Shown: one piece after another, positions 1 through 6,310 of the stretch
Layout of the letters: every line of letters begins with the position of its first letter
How positions within the stretch are numbered: position 1 is the stretch's first letter
From: Allobrachymonas sp.
Lineage (GTDB): Bacteria > Pseudomonadota > Gammaproteobacteria > Burkholderiales > Burkholderiaceae_C
Assembly: GCA_030538335.1 (NCBI GenBank)
Contig: JAUNUE010000015.1
Location: 8,301-18,126 of the forward strand
Direction: 5' to 3'
DNA: 9,826 nt
Notes under the pieces: model-generated
Database searches by the model: none
Told to the model about the DNA's origin: nothing
What the model saw: the letters and a program-made list of their open reading frames with translations, nothing else
Program-made: the position numbers and the translations under genes

Positions 1-1020
1 CATCAGCACCTCCACAAACTGCTGCACGATGTGTTCGGCGGCGGCCTTGTCGAGCGGTACGTTCAGCGCAATGATGCCGCCAAAGGCGCTGGTCGGGTCG
101 GTCTTGAAGGCTTTGGCGTAGGCCTCGGCCGCGTCTTCGCCCACGGCCACGCCGCAGGGGTTGGCGTGCTTGACGATGACGCAGGCGGGCGCGTCAAACT
201 GCTTGACGCATTCCCACGCGGCGTCGGCGTCGGCAATGTTGTTGTAGCTCAGTTCCTTGCCCTGTAGTTGCTTGCCGGTGACGATGCTGCCGGGTGCAGG
301 GTAGAGGTCGCGGTACAGCGCGGCGCTCTGGTGGCTGTTTTCGCCGTAGCGCAAATCCTGCACTTTGGTGAACATGCCGTTGCTCTGTGCGGGGAAGGCC
401 ACGCGTTCAGGCGCGCCGTCAATTTTTGCTGCATCAAAGGTGATGGACGAGAGGTAGTCGCTGATGGCACCGTCGTACTGCGCAACGCGGTTGAATGCGG
501 CTACCGACAAGGCAAATTTGGTGGCGAGGCTGACCTTGCCATCGGCCTTGAGTTCTGCAATCACGTTTGCGTACTGGCTGGCATCGGTGAGCACGGCCAC
601 GTCTTTCCAGTTCTTGGCGGCGCTGCGCACCATGGCGGGGCCGCCGATGTCGATGTTCTCAATCGCATCGGCCAGCGTGCAGCCGGGTTTGGCCACGGTG
701 GCCTCGAATGGGTACAGGTTGACCACCAGAAGGTCGATGGTGGCGATGCCGTGTTCCTGCAGCGAGGCCACATGCGCAGGCAGGTCGCGCCGCGCCAGCA
801 GGCCGCCGTGGATTTTTGGGTGCAGCGTTTTGACGCGGCCATCGAGCATTTCGGGAAAGCCGGTGTGGTCGGCCACTTCGGTGACGGGCAGGCCGTTGTC
901 GGCCAGCAGTTTGGCGGTGCCGCCGGTGGACAGCAGCTTCACGCCCAAGGCGTGCAGTTCCTGGGCCAATTCAACGATGCCGGTTTTGTCGGATACGGAA
1001 AGCAGGGCGGTGAGGGACAT
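1..1020 (-). CDS. purH: Bifunctional phosphoribosylaminoimidazolecarboxamide formyltransferase / IMP cyclohydrolase, 3' end outside window
   Basis: PurH catalyses the last two steps of de novo IMP synthesis in the cytosol: formylation of AICAR with 10-formyl-THF, then ring closure to IMP. The frame is open from the ATG at 1020 to the window edge, giving 340 codons with no stop; family members are usually about 520-530 residues, so the last third is missing. The N-terminal MGS-like cyclohydrolase domain covers about residues 1-195, with SDKTG (10-14), STGGT (31-35) and GRVKTLHPKIHGG (61-73). The transformylase domain follows, with LRYGENSHQ (223-231) and the catalytic KHANPCG (284-290). No convincing Shine-Dalgarno lies before the ATG, but the N-terminus aligns with known PurH starts. 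It lies 32 bases after fis on the same strand and is probably co-transcribed with it. Identification is very secure. Confidence 0.97.
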   Translation of the reverse strand, partial: MSLTALLSVSDKTGIVELAQELHALGVKLLSTGGTAKLLADNGLPVTEVADHTGFPEMLDGRVKTLHPKIHGGLLARRDLPAHVASLQEHGIATIDLLVVNLYPFEATVAKPGCTLADAIENIDIGGPAMVRSAAKNWKDVAVLTDASQYANVIAELKADGKVSLATKFALSVAAFNRVAQYDGAISDYLSSITFDAAKIDGAPERVAFPAQSNGMFTKVQDLRYGENSHQSAALYRDLYPAPGSIVTGKQLQGKELSYNNIADADAAWECVKQFDAPACVIVKHANPCGVAVGEDAAEAYAKAFKTDPTSAFGGIIALNVPLDKAAAEHIVQQFVEVLM

Positions 1021-1052
1021 GGTTCGAGAAGGAATAAAAAAGAGGGTGGGCG

Positions 1053-1322
1053 TTATTTGCTTTTGCCGGGCGCATCAAGCAGCCCGTGTTCGATCAGTTT
1101 TTTGCGCAGGGTGTTGCGGTTCAAGCCCAGCCACTGCGCGGCCTTGCTCTGGTTGTAGCGGGTTTGCTCCATCACCAGATGCAGCAGGGGCTGCTCGACG
1201 GCGCGCAACAGCATGTCGTACATATTGCCGGGTTCCTGGCCTTGCAGGTCTTTCAAATATTGCTGCAGGCTTTTGCGCACGCAGGCTTTGAGGGGGTCTT
1301 GGGTGGAGGGAGGTGGGGACAT
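1053..1322 (-). CDS. fis: Fis-family nucleoid-associated DNA-binding protein
   Basis: Fis is a small homodimeric nucleoid protein that bends DNA and regulates rRNA and many growth-phase genes. The product is 89 residues, slightly shorter than the 98-residue enterobacterial protein but normal for betaproteobacteria. The C-terminal third is the diagnostic part: YNQSKAAQWLGLNRNTLRKK (about residues 56-75) is the Fis-type helix-turn-helix, also shared with NtrC-family C-termini. The N-terminal half carries the helices expected for dimerisation (LKACVRKSLQQYLKDL). The ATG at 1322 is used; no clear ribosome binding site is visible, which fits translation as part of a polycistronic message. It sits 39 bases downstream of dusB and 32 bases upstream of purH. 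The dusB-fis pairing is conserved across gamma- and betaproteobacteria and supports the call. Confidence 0.93.
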   Translation of the reverse strand: MSPPPSTQDPLKACVRKSLQQYLKDLQGQEPGNMYDMLLRAVEQPLLHLVMEQTRYNQSKAAQWLGLNRNTLRKKLIEHGLLDAPGKSK

Positions 1323-1361
1323 GGCTTGGAATCACGTAAAAGCGGACGGGCAGCGGGCAGC

Positions 1362-2420
1362 TTACGCCGCCAGCGGCATCAGAAAAGGGGTCGTGGCAGG
1401 CGCCGCATCGGGTGCTGCCGCTGCTTGTGGCAAGCGTTCGTATTGCGCTTGCAAGTGGGCAAAAAAACGGTCAACGGCCTGCGCCTGCAGATCTGCATCT
1501 TCGAGGCTGTTGATGTGCTGGCGCAGTTCGGCGCCGCCGGGCAAGTGTGCCACATACCAGCCAATGTGCTTGCGCGCGCTGCGCACGCCAGACGCGGCGC
1601 CGTACAGGTGGTAGTGGTCTTGCAGATGCGTTTGCAGGGCCTCGCGCACCTCGGCCACGGTGGGCGGTGCCAGCAGCTTGCCGGTGCGCAAAAAGTGGTT
1701 GATTTCGCGGAACAGCCAAGGACAGCCTTGCGCGGCACGGCCGATCATCAATGCATCGGCACCCGTGGCGGCCAGCACCTGCGCGGCTTTTTGCGGGCTG
1801 TCGATGTCGCCATTGGCAGCGACAGGAATCTGCACCGCGTTTTTGACGGCTGCGATGGTGTCGTACTCGGCGGGGCCTTTGTAGCCCTGCTCGCGCGTGC
1901 GGCCATGCACCGCCAGCAAGGCCACGCCTGCGCTTTCGGCCAAACGTGCCAGGCGCACGGCATTGCGGCACGAAGCTGACCAGCCAGTGCGCATTTTCAA
2001 TGTCACAGGCACTTTGTGTGGGGAGCAGGCGGCGACTACGGCCTCGATGATCTGCAAGGCCAGCGCCTCGTTTTGCATCAGTGCCGAGCCGGCCCATTTG
2101 TTGCACACCTTTTTGGCCGGGCAGCCCATATTGATGTCGATGATCTGTGCGCCGCGGTCGATGTTGTAGCGTGCGGCGTCGGCCATTTCAGCGGGGTCAA
2201 CACCGGCAATCTGCACCGCCACCGGCCCCGGCTCGCCCGTGTGGTCAGCCCGGCGCGAGGTTTTGAGGCTGTGCCACAGCTCCTTTTTCGACGTGACCAT
2301 TTCGCTCACCGCGTGGCCTGCGCCAAAGCGGCGGCACAACTGGCGGAACGGCCGGTCCGTCACCCCCGCCATGGGGGCGACAAACAGGCAGTTGGGGAGG
2401 GTATACGGACCAATATCCAT
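1362..2420 (-). CDS. dusB: tRNA-dihydrouridine synthase B
   Basis: DusB is an FMN- and NADPH-dependent enzyme that reduces specific uridines in the tRNA D-loop to dihydrouridine. The 352-residue product carries the family motifs in order: APMAGVTDRPFR (15-26, FMN site), QIAGVDP (70-76), INMGCPAKKV (96-105) with the catalytic Cys at 100, LKMRTGW (141-147), VHGRTREQGYKG (171-182), NGDID (203-207) and MIGRAAQG (225-232). A TTG 18 bases upstream (2438) would add MRARCF, but the ATG at 2420 matches the usual N-terminus and neither has a clear ribosome binding site. It is about 30 residues longer than E. coli DusB, with an Ala/Pro-rich C-terminal tail after the helical tRNA-binding domain. It is the first gene of the probable dusB-fis-purH operon. 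Confidence 0.96.
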   Translation of the reverse strand: MDIGPYTLPNCLFVAPMAGVTDRPFRQLCRRFGAGHAVSEMVTSKKELWHSLKTSRRADHTGEPGPVAVQIAGVDPAEMADAARYNIDRGAQIIDINMGCPAKKVCNKWAGSALMQNEALALQIIEAVVAACSPHKVPVTLKMRTGWSASCRNAVRLARLAESAGVALLAVHGRTREQGYKGPAEYDTIAAVKNAVQIPVAANGDIDSPQKAAQVLAATGADALMIGRAAQGCPWLFREINHFLRTGKLLAPPTVAEVREALQTHLQDHYHLYGAASGVRSARKHIGWYVAHLPGGAELRQHINSLEDADLQAQAVDRFFAHLQAQYERLPQAAAAPDAAPATTPFLMPLAA

Positions 2421-2446
2421 GAAACAGCGTGCGCGCAAAGGCGGTG

Positions 2447-2452
2447 ATTGTA
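2447..2452 (-). promoter_or_regulatory. Possible -10 element for the dusB-fis-purH operon
   Basis: On the minus strand the hexamer TACAAT lies about 26 bases upstream of the dusB ATG, which would place a transcription start near 2440 with a short leader. No good -35 sits at 16-18 bases; a TTGCAC is present but 23 bases upstream, too far for an ordinary sigma-70 promoter. The 91-base gap between dolP and dusB is the only noncoding room for this operon's promoter. The call rests on one good hexamer and position only. Confidence 0.35.
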
Positions 2453-2511
2453 CCTGCCCTGTTTTTCAGCAGGTTGTGCAAAAAACCGGCAGGGCTTGGC
2501 GGACGCAAACT

Positions 2512-3249
2512 TCAGGGCGTGGTGGTTCCGGGTGCTGCAGGAGCCGCAGACGGCGTAGTAGCGGTTGCAGGCGGCGGCGCAAATACCGGCGCCACGTTGC
2601 CAATGGCAGCATCGCTGACAATCTCGAACACCTTGACCACTTTCAGCACCCCCGTCACACCGCTGGCGACCTCGGCAGCACGATCGCTTTCTTGCTGCGT
2701 CACCAGACCCATCAGGTAGACCACGCCGTTTTCGGTGGTGACCTTCACGGCATTGGAGCGCACATTGCGGCTGCCGACCAAGGCGGTTTTGACGCGGGTG
2801 CTGGTAAGCGCATCCGCCGCATTGCTCGGCGTGTTGGGGCCAACGGTCAACTCGTTGACCACATGGCGCACGTTGGGCACCGTGCGCAGCGTGCCTTCGG
2901 CCAGATCCTTGTCGGCCTGTGTGGGCACCTGGCCGGTCAGCAAAACCATGCGGTTGTAGCTGGTGATGAACACGCGGCCCCGGTTTTCGAGGGCGGCCCT
3001 CACGCGGTTGCCGCCGCGCAACTCGATGGCTTCGTCGTCAATCTGCGCGCCCGAAGTGCGCCGGTCAGCAGCCAGCCACAGCCCGCCACCGACCAACGAA
3101 CCCACCACCAGCGGCGCGCAGGCGCTGAGGCTGCCAGCCAGCAGGATGGAAAGCGCTGCGGTGCGCAAAAGCGGGGCGCACTGGCGCAAAGGGGAAGAGG
3201 TGCCGCGCAGATCAGACGGCTTGTTCAAGGGAATGGGCGGAAAAGGCAT
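2512..3249 (-). CDS. dolP: BON-domain outer-membrane lipoprotein (DolP/YraP-like)
   Basis: The product resembles DolP (YraP), an outer-membrane lipoprotein with two BON domains that helps maintain envelope integrity and binds anionic phospholipids in E. coli. The 245-residue precursor has a hydrophobic signal segment (about residues 26-43) ending in a lipobox LSAC, so Cys44 would be lipidated; the next residue is Ala, not Asp, consistent with outer-membrane sorting. BON domain 1 spans about residues 70-138 (VFITSYNRMVLLTGQV) and BON domain 2 about 146-212 (VKVTTENGVVYLMGLV). The tail (222-245) is Pro/Ala/Thr-rich and probably disordered. The start at 3249 is supported by GAGGAG eight bases upstream. 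The region before the signal segment is long for a lipoprotein. yraN lies upstream on the same strand. Family call is firm; orthology to DolP is inferred from domains and neighbourhood. Confidence 0.88.
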   Translation of the reverse strand: MPFPPIPLNKPSDLRGTSSPLRQCAPLLRTAALSILLAGSLSACAPLVVGSLVGGGLWLAADRRTSGAQIDDEAIELRGGNRVRAALENRGRVFITSYNRMVLLTGQVPTQADKDLAEGTLRTVPNVRHVVNELTVGPNTPSNAADALTSTRVKTALVGSRNVRSNAVKVTTENGVVYLMGLVTQQESDRAAEVASGVTGVLKVVKVFEIVSDAAIGNVAPVFAPPPATATTPSAAPAAPGTTTP

Positions 3250-3344
3250 GGGGCGTGCTCCTCAAGTGTCTTGTTGGCAACAGGTATTTTGTTTTTCTTG
3301 AATGACCACATGATACCGGGCAGTTGTAAGCAGGGTCTGACATT

Positions 3345-3356
3345 TGCCTGCAGGCA
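3345..3356. repeat. 12-bp perfect palindrome in the yraN-dolP gap
   Basis: TGCCTGCAGGCA is a perfect 12-base palindrome five bases after the yraN stop codon. The 111-base gap (3250-3360) otherwise holds only the dolP ribosome binding site and no recognisable gene. With no poly-T run beside it, it is not a standard terminator, and the loop would be only TGCA. Confidence 0.4.
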
Positions 3357-3360
3357 TCCT

Positions 3361-3801
3361 TCATTCGTGTGCATCAAACGCCGCCACCAGCCAGTTCCAT
3401 TGCCACGGTGGCGCCGCGTTGTCGCAGGCCATCACATCAAAACGGCACGGCGGTGGCGCTTGCATGCGCTGCAGGTAGTGCCGGGCCGCGCGGATGATGC
3501 GGCGTTGCTTGGTGCTTCCCACGCTGGCTGCTGCGCCACCCTGGTCGCTGCTGGCACGCAGCCGCACTTCCACAAAAACCAGCGTGCCGTCGGCTGCGCG
3601 CATAATCGCATCGATTTCCCCGCCACCGCGCCCCGGCGTGTGGTAGTTGCGCTCTAGTAGCGTCAGTCCTTTTTGCTGCAACCACGCGATGGCAGCAGCT
3701 TCAGCCGCATCGCCCCGGGCTTTGCGACTTGCTGGTGGGGGTGCTGCGCTGTTGGCGCCGCGCGCGGCCCAAAATGCCTTGATACGATGAAAGAAACCCA
3801 T
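3361..3801 (-). CDS. yraN: UPF0102 family protein YraN, predicted endonuclease-fold
   Basis: YraN proteins (UPF0102) have a restriction-endonuclease-like fold and no firmly settled function. The 146-residue product shows the family pattern: G-x-x-AE-x-AA near residues 30-37, LLERNYHTPGRGGGEIDAIM (48-67), then LVFVEVRLR (74-82), GGAAASVGSTKQRRI (88-102) and RFDVM (120-124). Glu62, Asp64 and Glu78 occupy the places of the predicted metal-binding acidic residues; the basic residue after EV is Arg rather than Lys. The ATG at 3801 is chosen because upstream in-frame starts (a TTG at 3849) would run into rsmI and add non-family sequence. Residues 15-27 are an Ala/Pro-rich linker. It diverges from rsmI with start codons only 14 bases apart, a pairing that is widely conserved in proteobacteria. 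Confidence 0.9.
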   Translation of the reverse strand: MGFFHRIKAFWAARGANSAAPPPASRKARGDAAEAAAIAWLQQKGLTLLERNYHTPGRGGGEIDAIMRAADGTLVFVEVRLRASSDQGGAAASVGSTKQRRIIRAARHYLQRMQAPPPCRFDVMACDNAAPPWQWNWLVAAFDAHE

Positions 3802-3815
3802 TAGTGACAGCACCC

Positions 3816-4763
3816 ATGATGGATTTTGCCAGCGCCCTGCAAGCCGCAAGCGCCGTGGCGGACGGCCAATCTTATCCGCAAGGCTGCCTGTACCTGGTGG
3901 CCACGCCGATTGGCAATCTAGCCGATATCAGCCTGCGCGCCCTGCATGTGCTGCGCATGGCCGATGTGCTGGCGTGTGAAGACACCCGCCACACGCAGGC
4001 GCTGTTGCGTGCCTGGGGCATGCCGCGCCCGGCGGGGCAGTTGCTGGCGCTGCACCAGCACAACGAAAAAGAAGCCACGCAGGCGGTGGTGCAGCGTCTG
4101 CAGCAGGGCCAGCGCGTGGCGTATGTCAGCGATGCGGGCACGCCTGCGATCAGCGATCCGGGCGCGCACCTGGTGCAGGCCGTGCAGGCAGCGGGTTTGC
4201 GTGTGATGCCGATTCCGGGCGCAAGCAGCGTAATCACGGCTTTGAGTGCCAGCGGCGCCGATACGGTGGAGCAGGGCAATGGCGTGACGGGCGCTGCGGG
4301 GGGCTGGGTGTTTGCGGGTTTTTTGCCGGTCAAAGGGCGCGAACGTGAGCAGTCACTTGCAGCGTTGCAGGCCGAGCGCCGTGCAGTGGTGTTGCTGGAG
4401 GCACCGCACCGTATCAGTGCTTTGTGCAATGCGCTGGAGGCGTTTGGGAGTCGCCAAGTAACGCTGGCGCGCGAATTGACCAAGCAGTTTGAATCGATCA
4501 CCACCCTGCCTGCGCATGCCCTGGCTGATTGGCTGCAGGCCGCGCCCGAGCGCAGCAAGGGGGAATTTGTGCTGGTGCTGCACCCGCTGGCACAGCAGAC
4601 TGGTGTTGAAGAAGGCACGATAAGCGCACAGGCTGAGCACACATTGCGGCTTCTGCTTGCCGAGTTGCCGTTGAAAACCGCCGTCAAGCTGGCTGCAGAA
4701 ATTAGCGGCTCTGCACGCAACGCCTTGTACGAACGCGCCTTGGCCCTCAAGCAGGAATCGTAG
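3816..4763 (+). CDS. rsmI: 16S rRNA (cytidine(1402)-2'-O)-methyltransferase
   Basis: RsmI is a SAM-dependent enzyme of the tetrapyrrole-methylase fold that 2'-O-methylates C1402 of 16S rRNA in the decoding centre. The 315-residue product has the family signatures: LYLVATPIGNLADISLRAL (25-43), CEDTRHT (54-60), VAYVSDAGTPAISDPG (101-116), PIPGASSVITALSASG (132-147), FAGFLP (166-171), LLEAPHRI (193-200) and LARELTK (217-223). The C-terminal helices (about 275-312) match the family's small helical tail. A segment of about 15 residues after ALSASG (148-163, Gly/Thr-rich) is longer than in E. coli. A GTG at 3804 would add four residues; the ATG at 3816 is preferred, though neither has a strong ribosome binding site. 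Its 3' end overlaps the convergent coaX by 17 bases. Identification is very secure. Confidence 0.96.
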   Translation: MMDFASALQAASAVADGQSYPQGCLYLVATPIGNLADISLRALHVLRMADVLACEDTRHTQALLRAWGMPRPAGQLLALHQHNEKEATQAVVQRLQQGQRVAYVSDAGTPAISDPGAHLVQAVQAAGLRVMPIPGASSVITALSASGADTVEQGNGVTGAAGGWVFAGFLPVKGREREQSLAALQAERRAVVLLEAPHRISALCNALEAFGSRQVTLARELTKQFESITTLPAHALADWLQAAPERSKGEFVLVLHPLAQQTGVEEGTISAQAEHTLRLLLAELPLKTAVKLAAEISGSARNALYERALALKQES

Positions 4764-5553
4764 GGGGCTCGGGGTGGGGGCTTTCTGCGGCCAGTGCCAG
4801 CAAGCCGTCAAAAATCAGCGACTCCACCAGCTCGAACGGTGTTTCCATATAGGGCGCCACTTTCCAGCCTGCGCCGCCCGTCATCACGCACATGGGCGGC
4901 TCGCCGCAGTGTTCGTGCAGGTGGCGCACCATGCGTTGCACCGCGCCCACCAGCGCAAAGGTGCCGCCGCTGGTGAGGGCGTCGCTGGTGTTGGTGGGAA
5001 AGGGCACGACCTGCCCCGTGGGCATGTGGTTCAGGCCCGCCGCACCCATTTCAAGCGCGCGCAGCATCATGCCGTGGCCAGGCAGGATCAGCCCGCCGAG
5101 GAATTTGCCTTGCGCATCAATCGCCTCGACCGTTACGGCCGTGCCCACCATCACCACCACCATCGGGCGCGGCGCGGTGCCCGTGGTGGCCTGCAGCATG
5201 TGCTGGCGGGCGCCCACCATGGCCACCCAGCGGTCTACGCCCAGGCGGCTGGGAATGTCGTAGCCGTTGACCAGCCCGGCCGTCTCGGTGCGCGAGACCA
5301 CCCATTGCGGCTGCAGGTCGGGCCAAAGCTCTTCCATCTGCTCTTCGACCCGGTACTTGATCGAGCCGCTGGCCACCACGCAGCCCAGCATCAGCGTGGG
5401 GGTGGGCAGCAGCTTCCAGGCGCGTTCTGCCATCGTATCGACCTGCTCCAGAAACTCGGCGCCATGCGCCAGCAGGGTGGAGCCTGGACGCGGCTGCTCA
5501 TACAGCGACCACTTCAAGCGGGTATTGCCAATATCAATGGCCAGAAAAGTCAT
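4747..5553 (-). CDS. coaX: Type III pantothenate kinase
   Basis: CoaX phosphorylates pantothenate with ATP, the first step of coenzyme A synthesis; type III enzymes need a monovalent cation and resist CoA feedback. The 268-residue product begins with the phosphate-1 motif AIDIGNTRLKW (5-15), keeps GVDRW (105-109), whose Asp is the expected catalytic base, and has MVGTAVTVEAID (135-146) followed by LGGLILPG (152-159) and CVMTGGAG (222-229). Position 135 is Met where the family usually has Asp (D-x-GTA-x-T); see findings. The ATG at 5553 puts the first motif at the normal distance from the N-terminus; further upstream codons do not look like CoaX. birA, a frequent upstream neighbour in betaproteobacteria, is not present. 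The gene is divergent from kbp and its last 17 bases overlap the end of rsmI. Confidence 0.93.
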   Translation of the reverse strand: MTFLAIDIGNTRLKWSLYEQPRPGSTLLAHGAEFLEQVDTMAERAWKLLPTPTLMLGCVVASGSIKYRVEEQMEELWPDLQPQWVVSRTETAGLVNGYDIPSRLGVDRWVAMVGARQHMLQATTGTAPRPMVVVMVGTAVTVEAIDAQGKFLGGLILPGHGMMLRALEMGAAGLNHMPTGQVVPFPTNTSDALTSGGTFALVGAVQRMVRHLHEHCGEPPMCVMTGGAGWKVAPYMETPFELVESLIFDGLLALAAESPHPEPPTIPA

Positions 5554-5598
5554 GGCGATGTGTGCATGTGTGACAGGAGCGGTTGCTCTCTGGAAAGG

Positions 5599-5604
5599 AT
5601 TATG
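5599..5604 (-). promoter_or_regulatory. Possible -10 element for coaX
   Basis: On the minus strand CATAAT lies about 46 bases upstream of the coaX ATG. No convincing -35 is found at 16-18 bases. The position inside the 202-base divergent coaX/kbp gap makes it plausible, but one hexamer alone is weak evidence. Confidence 0.25.
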
Positions 5605-5665
5605 CGGGAGCCGCAGAAAAAGGGTTTTAACAGGCAATGATTGACGTTTGCTTACGGAATTTACG

Positions 5666-5687
5666 GTGACGTCCATTCATCCGTCAC
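5666..5687. promoter_or_regulatory. Inverted repeat GTGACG-N10-CGTCAC in the coaX/kbp intergenic region
   Basis: Two perfect 6-base half-sites are separated by 10 bases, a layout typical of a dimeric regulator's operator. It is preceded by two direct TTACGG copies (5652-5657 and 5661-5666) and followed by a related TACGG at 5691 and the palindrome GGTTAACC at 5695-5702. It lies about 70-90 bases before kbp, in the likely promoter region. No regulator can be named from the sequence. Confidence 0.35.
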
Positions 5688-5709
5688 AAATACGGGTTAA
5701 CCTGCCCGT

Positions 5710-5730
5710 CGTTCTCCGTTTTGGAGGACG
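5710..5730 (+). promoter_or_regulatory. Stem-loop in the kbp leader just before the ribosome binding site
   Basis: CGTTCTCC pairs with GGAGGACG around a GTTTT loop (8 base pairs including one G-U). It contains a GGAGG, but the real ribosome binding site for kbp is AAGGAG at 5741-5746, nine bases before the ATG, which lies outside the stem. It may stabilise the mRNA or act in translational control; it has no poly-U tail and is not a terminator. Confidence 0.4.
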
Positions 5731-5755
5731 TTTCAAAAGTAAGGAGAAAATCATC

Positions 5756-6241
5756 ATGGGATTGTTCAGTTTCATCAAGGAAGCCGGTGAGAAACTGTTT
5801 GGCATGGACAAGAAGCCCGATGCTGCAGACACAGCTTCGGTCACCGAGCTCAACGCCAAGGCCGCAGACGCGATCAAGAAGTACATCGAAACGCAGAACC
5901 TGGGCCTGAGCAACCTCAACGTGATGTTTGACGGCGCTGCTGGCAAGGTTACGGTCACGGGCGATGCCCCCAGCCGCGAAGCCTACGAAAAAGTCACGCT
6001 GGCCGCCGGTAACGTGGCCCACGTGAACGAAGTGGACAACAACATGCAGATCACCGGCGACGGTGGCGGTGCCGAAGCCCAGTACCACGACGTGGTCAGC
6101 GGCGACACCCTGTCGGCCATTGCCAAGAAATACTACGGCGATGCCAACAAGTACAACGCCATTTTCGAAGCCAACAAGCCGATGTTGAGCCACCCCGACA
6201 AGATCTACCCCGGCCAGAAGCTGCGCATTCCTGCGCTGTAA
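5756..6241 (+). CDS. kbp: Potassium-binding protein Kbp (YgaU-like), BON plus LysM domains
   Basis: Kbp (formerly YgaU) is a small cytoplasmic K+-binding protein in E. coli, linked to growth at high external K+ and osmotic stress. The 161-residue product starts MGLFSFIKEAGEKLFG, like the E. coli protein, then has a BON domain (about 35-100, with GKVTVTGDAPS at 63-73) and a LysM domain (about 111-159, HDVVSGDTLSAIAKKYYG through HPDKIYPGQKLRIP). There is no signal peptide, fitting a cytoplasmic location despite the LysM domain. The start is set by AAGGAG nine bases upstream; an earlier in-frame ATG at 5648 would add sequence with no family resemblance. A negatively charged insert (DKKPDAADTAS, 18-28) makes it slightly longer than the 149-residue E. 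coli protein. A strong terminator follows. K+ binding is inferred from homology. Confidence 0.92.
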   Translation: MGLFSFIKEAGEKLFGMDKKPDAADTASVTELNAKAADAIKKYIETQNLGLSNLNVMFDGAAGKVTVTGDAPSREAYEKVTLAAGNVAHVNEVDNNMQITGDGGGAEAQYHDVVSGDTLSAIAKKYYGDANKYNAIFEANKPMLSHPDKIYPGQKLRIPAL

Positions 6242-6267
6242 TTGCCGACGGCAGTTCTCTGTCAAAT

Positions 6268-6295
6268 AAAAAACGCACCTTCGGGTGCGTTTTTT
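6268..6295. terminator. Bidirectional intrinsic terminator between kbp and the DUF4062 gene
   Basis: A stem ACGCACC/GGTGCGT closes on a C(TTCG)G tetraloop and is flanked by an A run on the left and a T run on the right, so the stem can extend to 12 pairs. The T run ends kbp on the plus strand. On the minus strand the A run becomes a T run, so it can also end transcription of the DUF4062 gene after passing the inverted hairpin element. Confidence 0.92.
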
Positions 6296-6310
6296 GTGGG
6301 CGATGTTTTT

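Noticed and set aside
268..1979. Long open frames on the plus strand across purH, fis and dusB (for example 268-1158 and 1086-1979)
   Set aside because: They are antisense to well-recognised proteins, have low-complexity Gly/Ala/His/Arg-rich translations with no family resemblance, and are expected in GC-rich DNA.
3565..3573. Arg instead of Lys in the YraN EVK-like motif as evidence of an inactive nuclease
   Set aside because: I recall EVR being common in UPF0102 proteins from Burkholderiales, and the family's activity is not established, so this is not a sign of degeneration.
2239..3657. A 472-codon open frame on the plus strand
   Set aside because: It spans the dusB 5' end, an intergenic gap, dolP and yraN on the opposite strand; its translation is compositionally odd and matches nothing. 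It is an antisense artefact.
5141..5164. A polyhistidine-like run on the plus strand (CATCACCACCACCATC), resembling a metal-binding or tag sequence
   Set aside because: It is the complement of the coaX codons for MVVVM near residue 131-135; valine GTG codons read as CAC on the other strand.
5648..5755. An upstream in-frame ATG extending kbp by 36 residues
   Set aside because: The extension covers the promoter-like gap, lacks family similarity, and the internal ATG has a good AAGGAG at correct spacing and the exact Kbp N-terminus.
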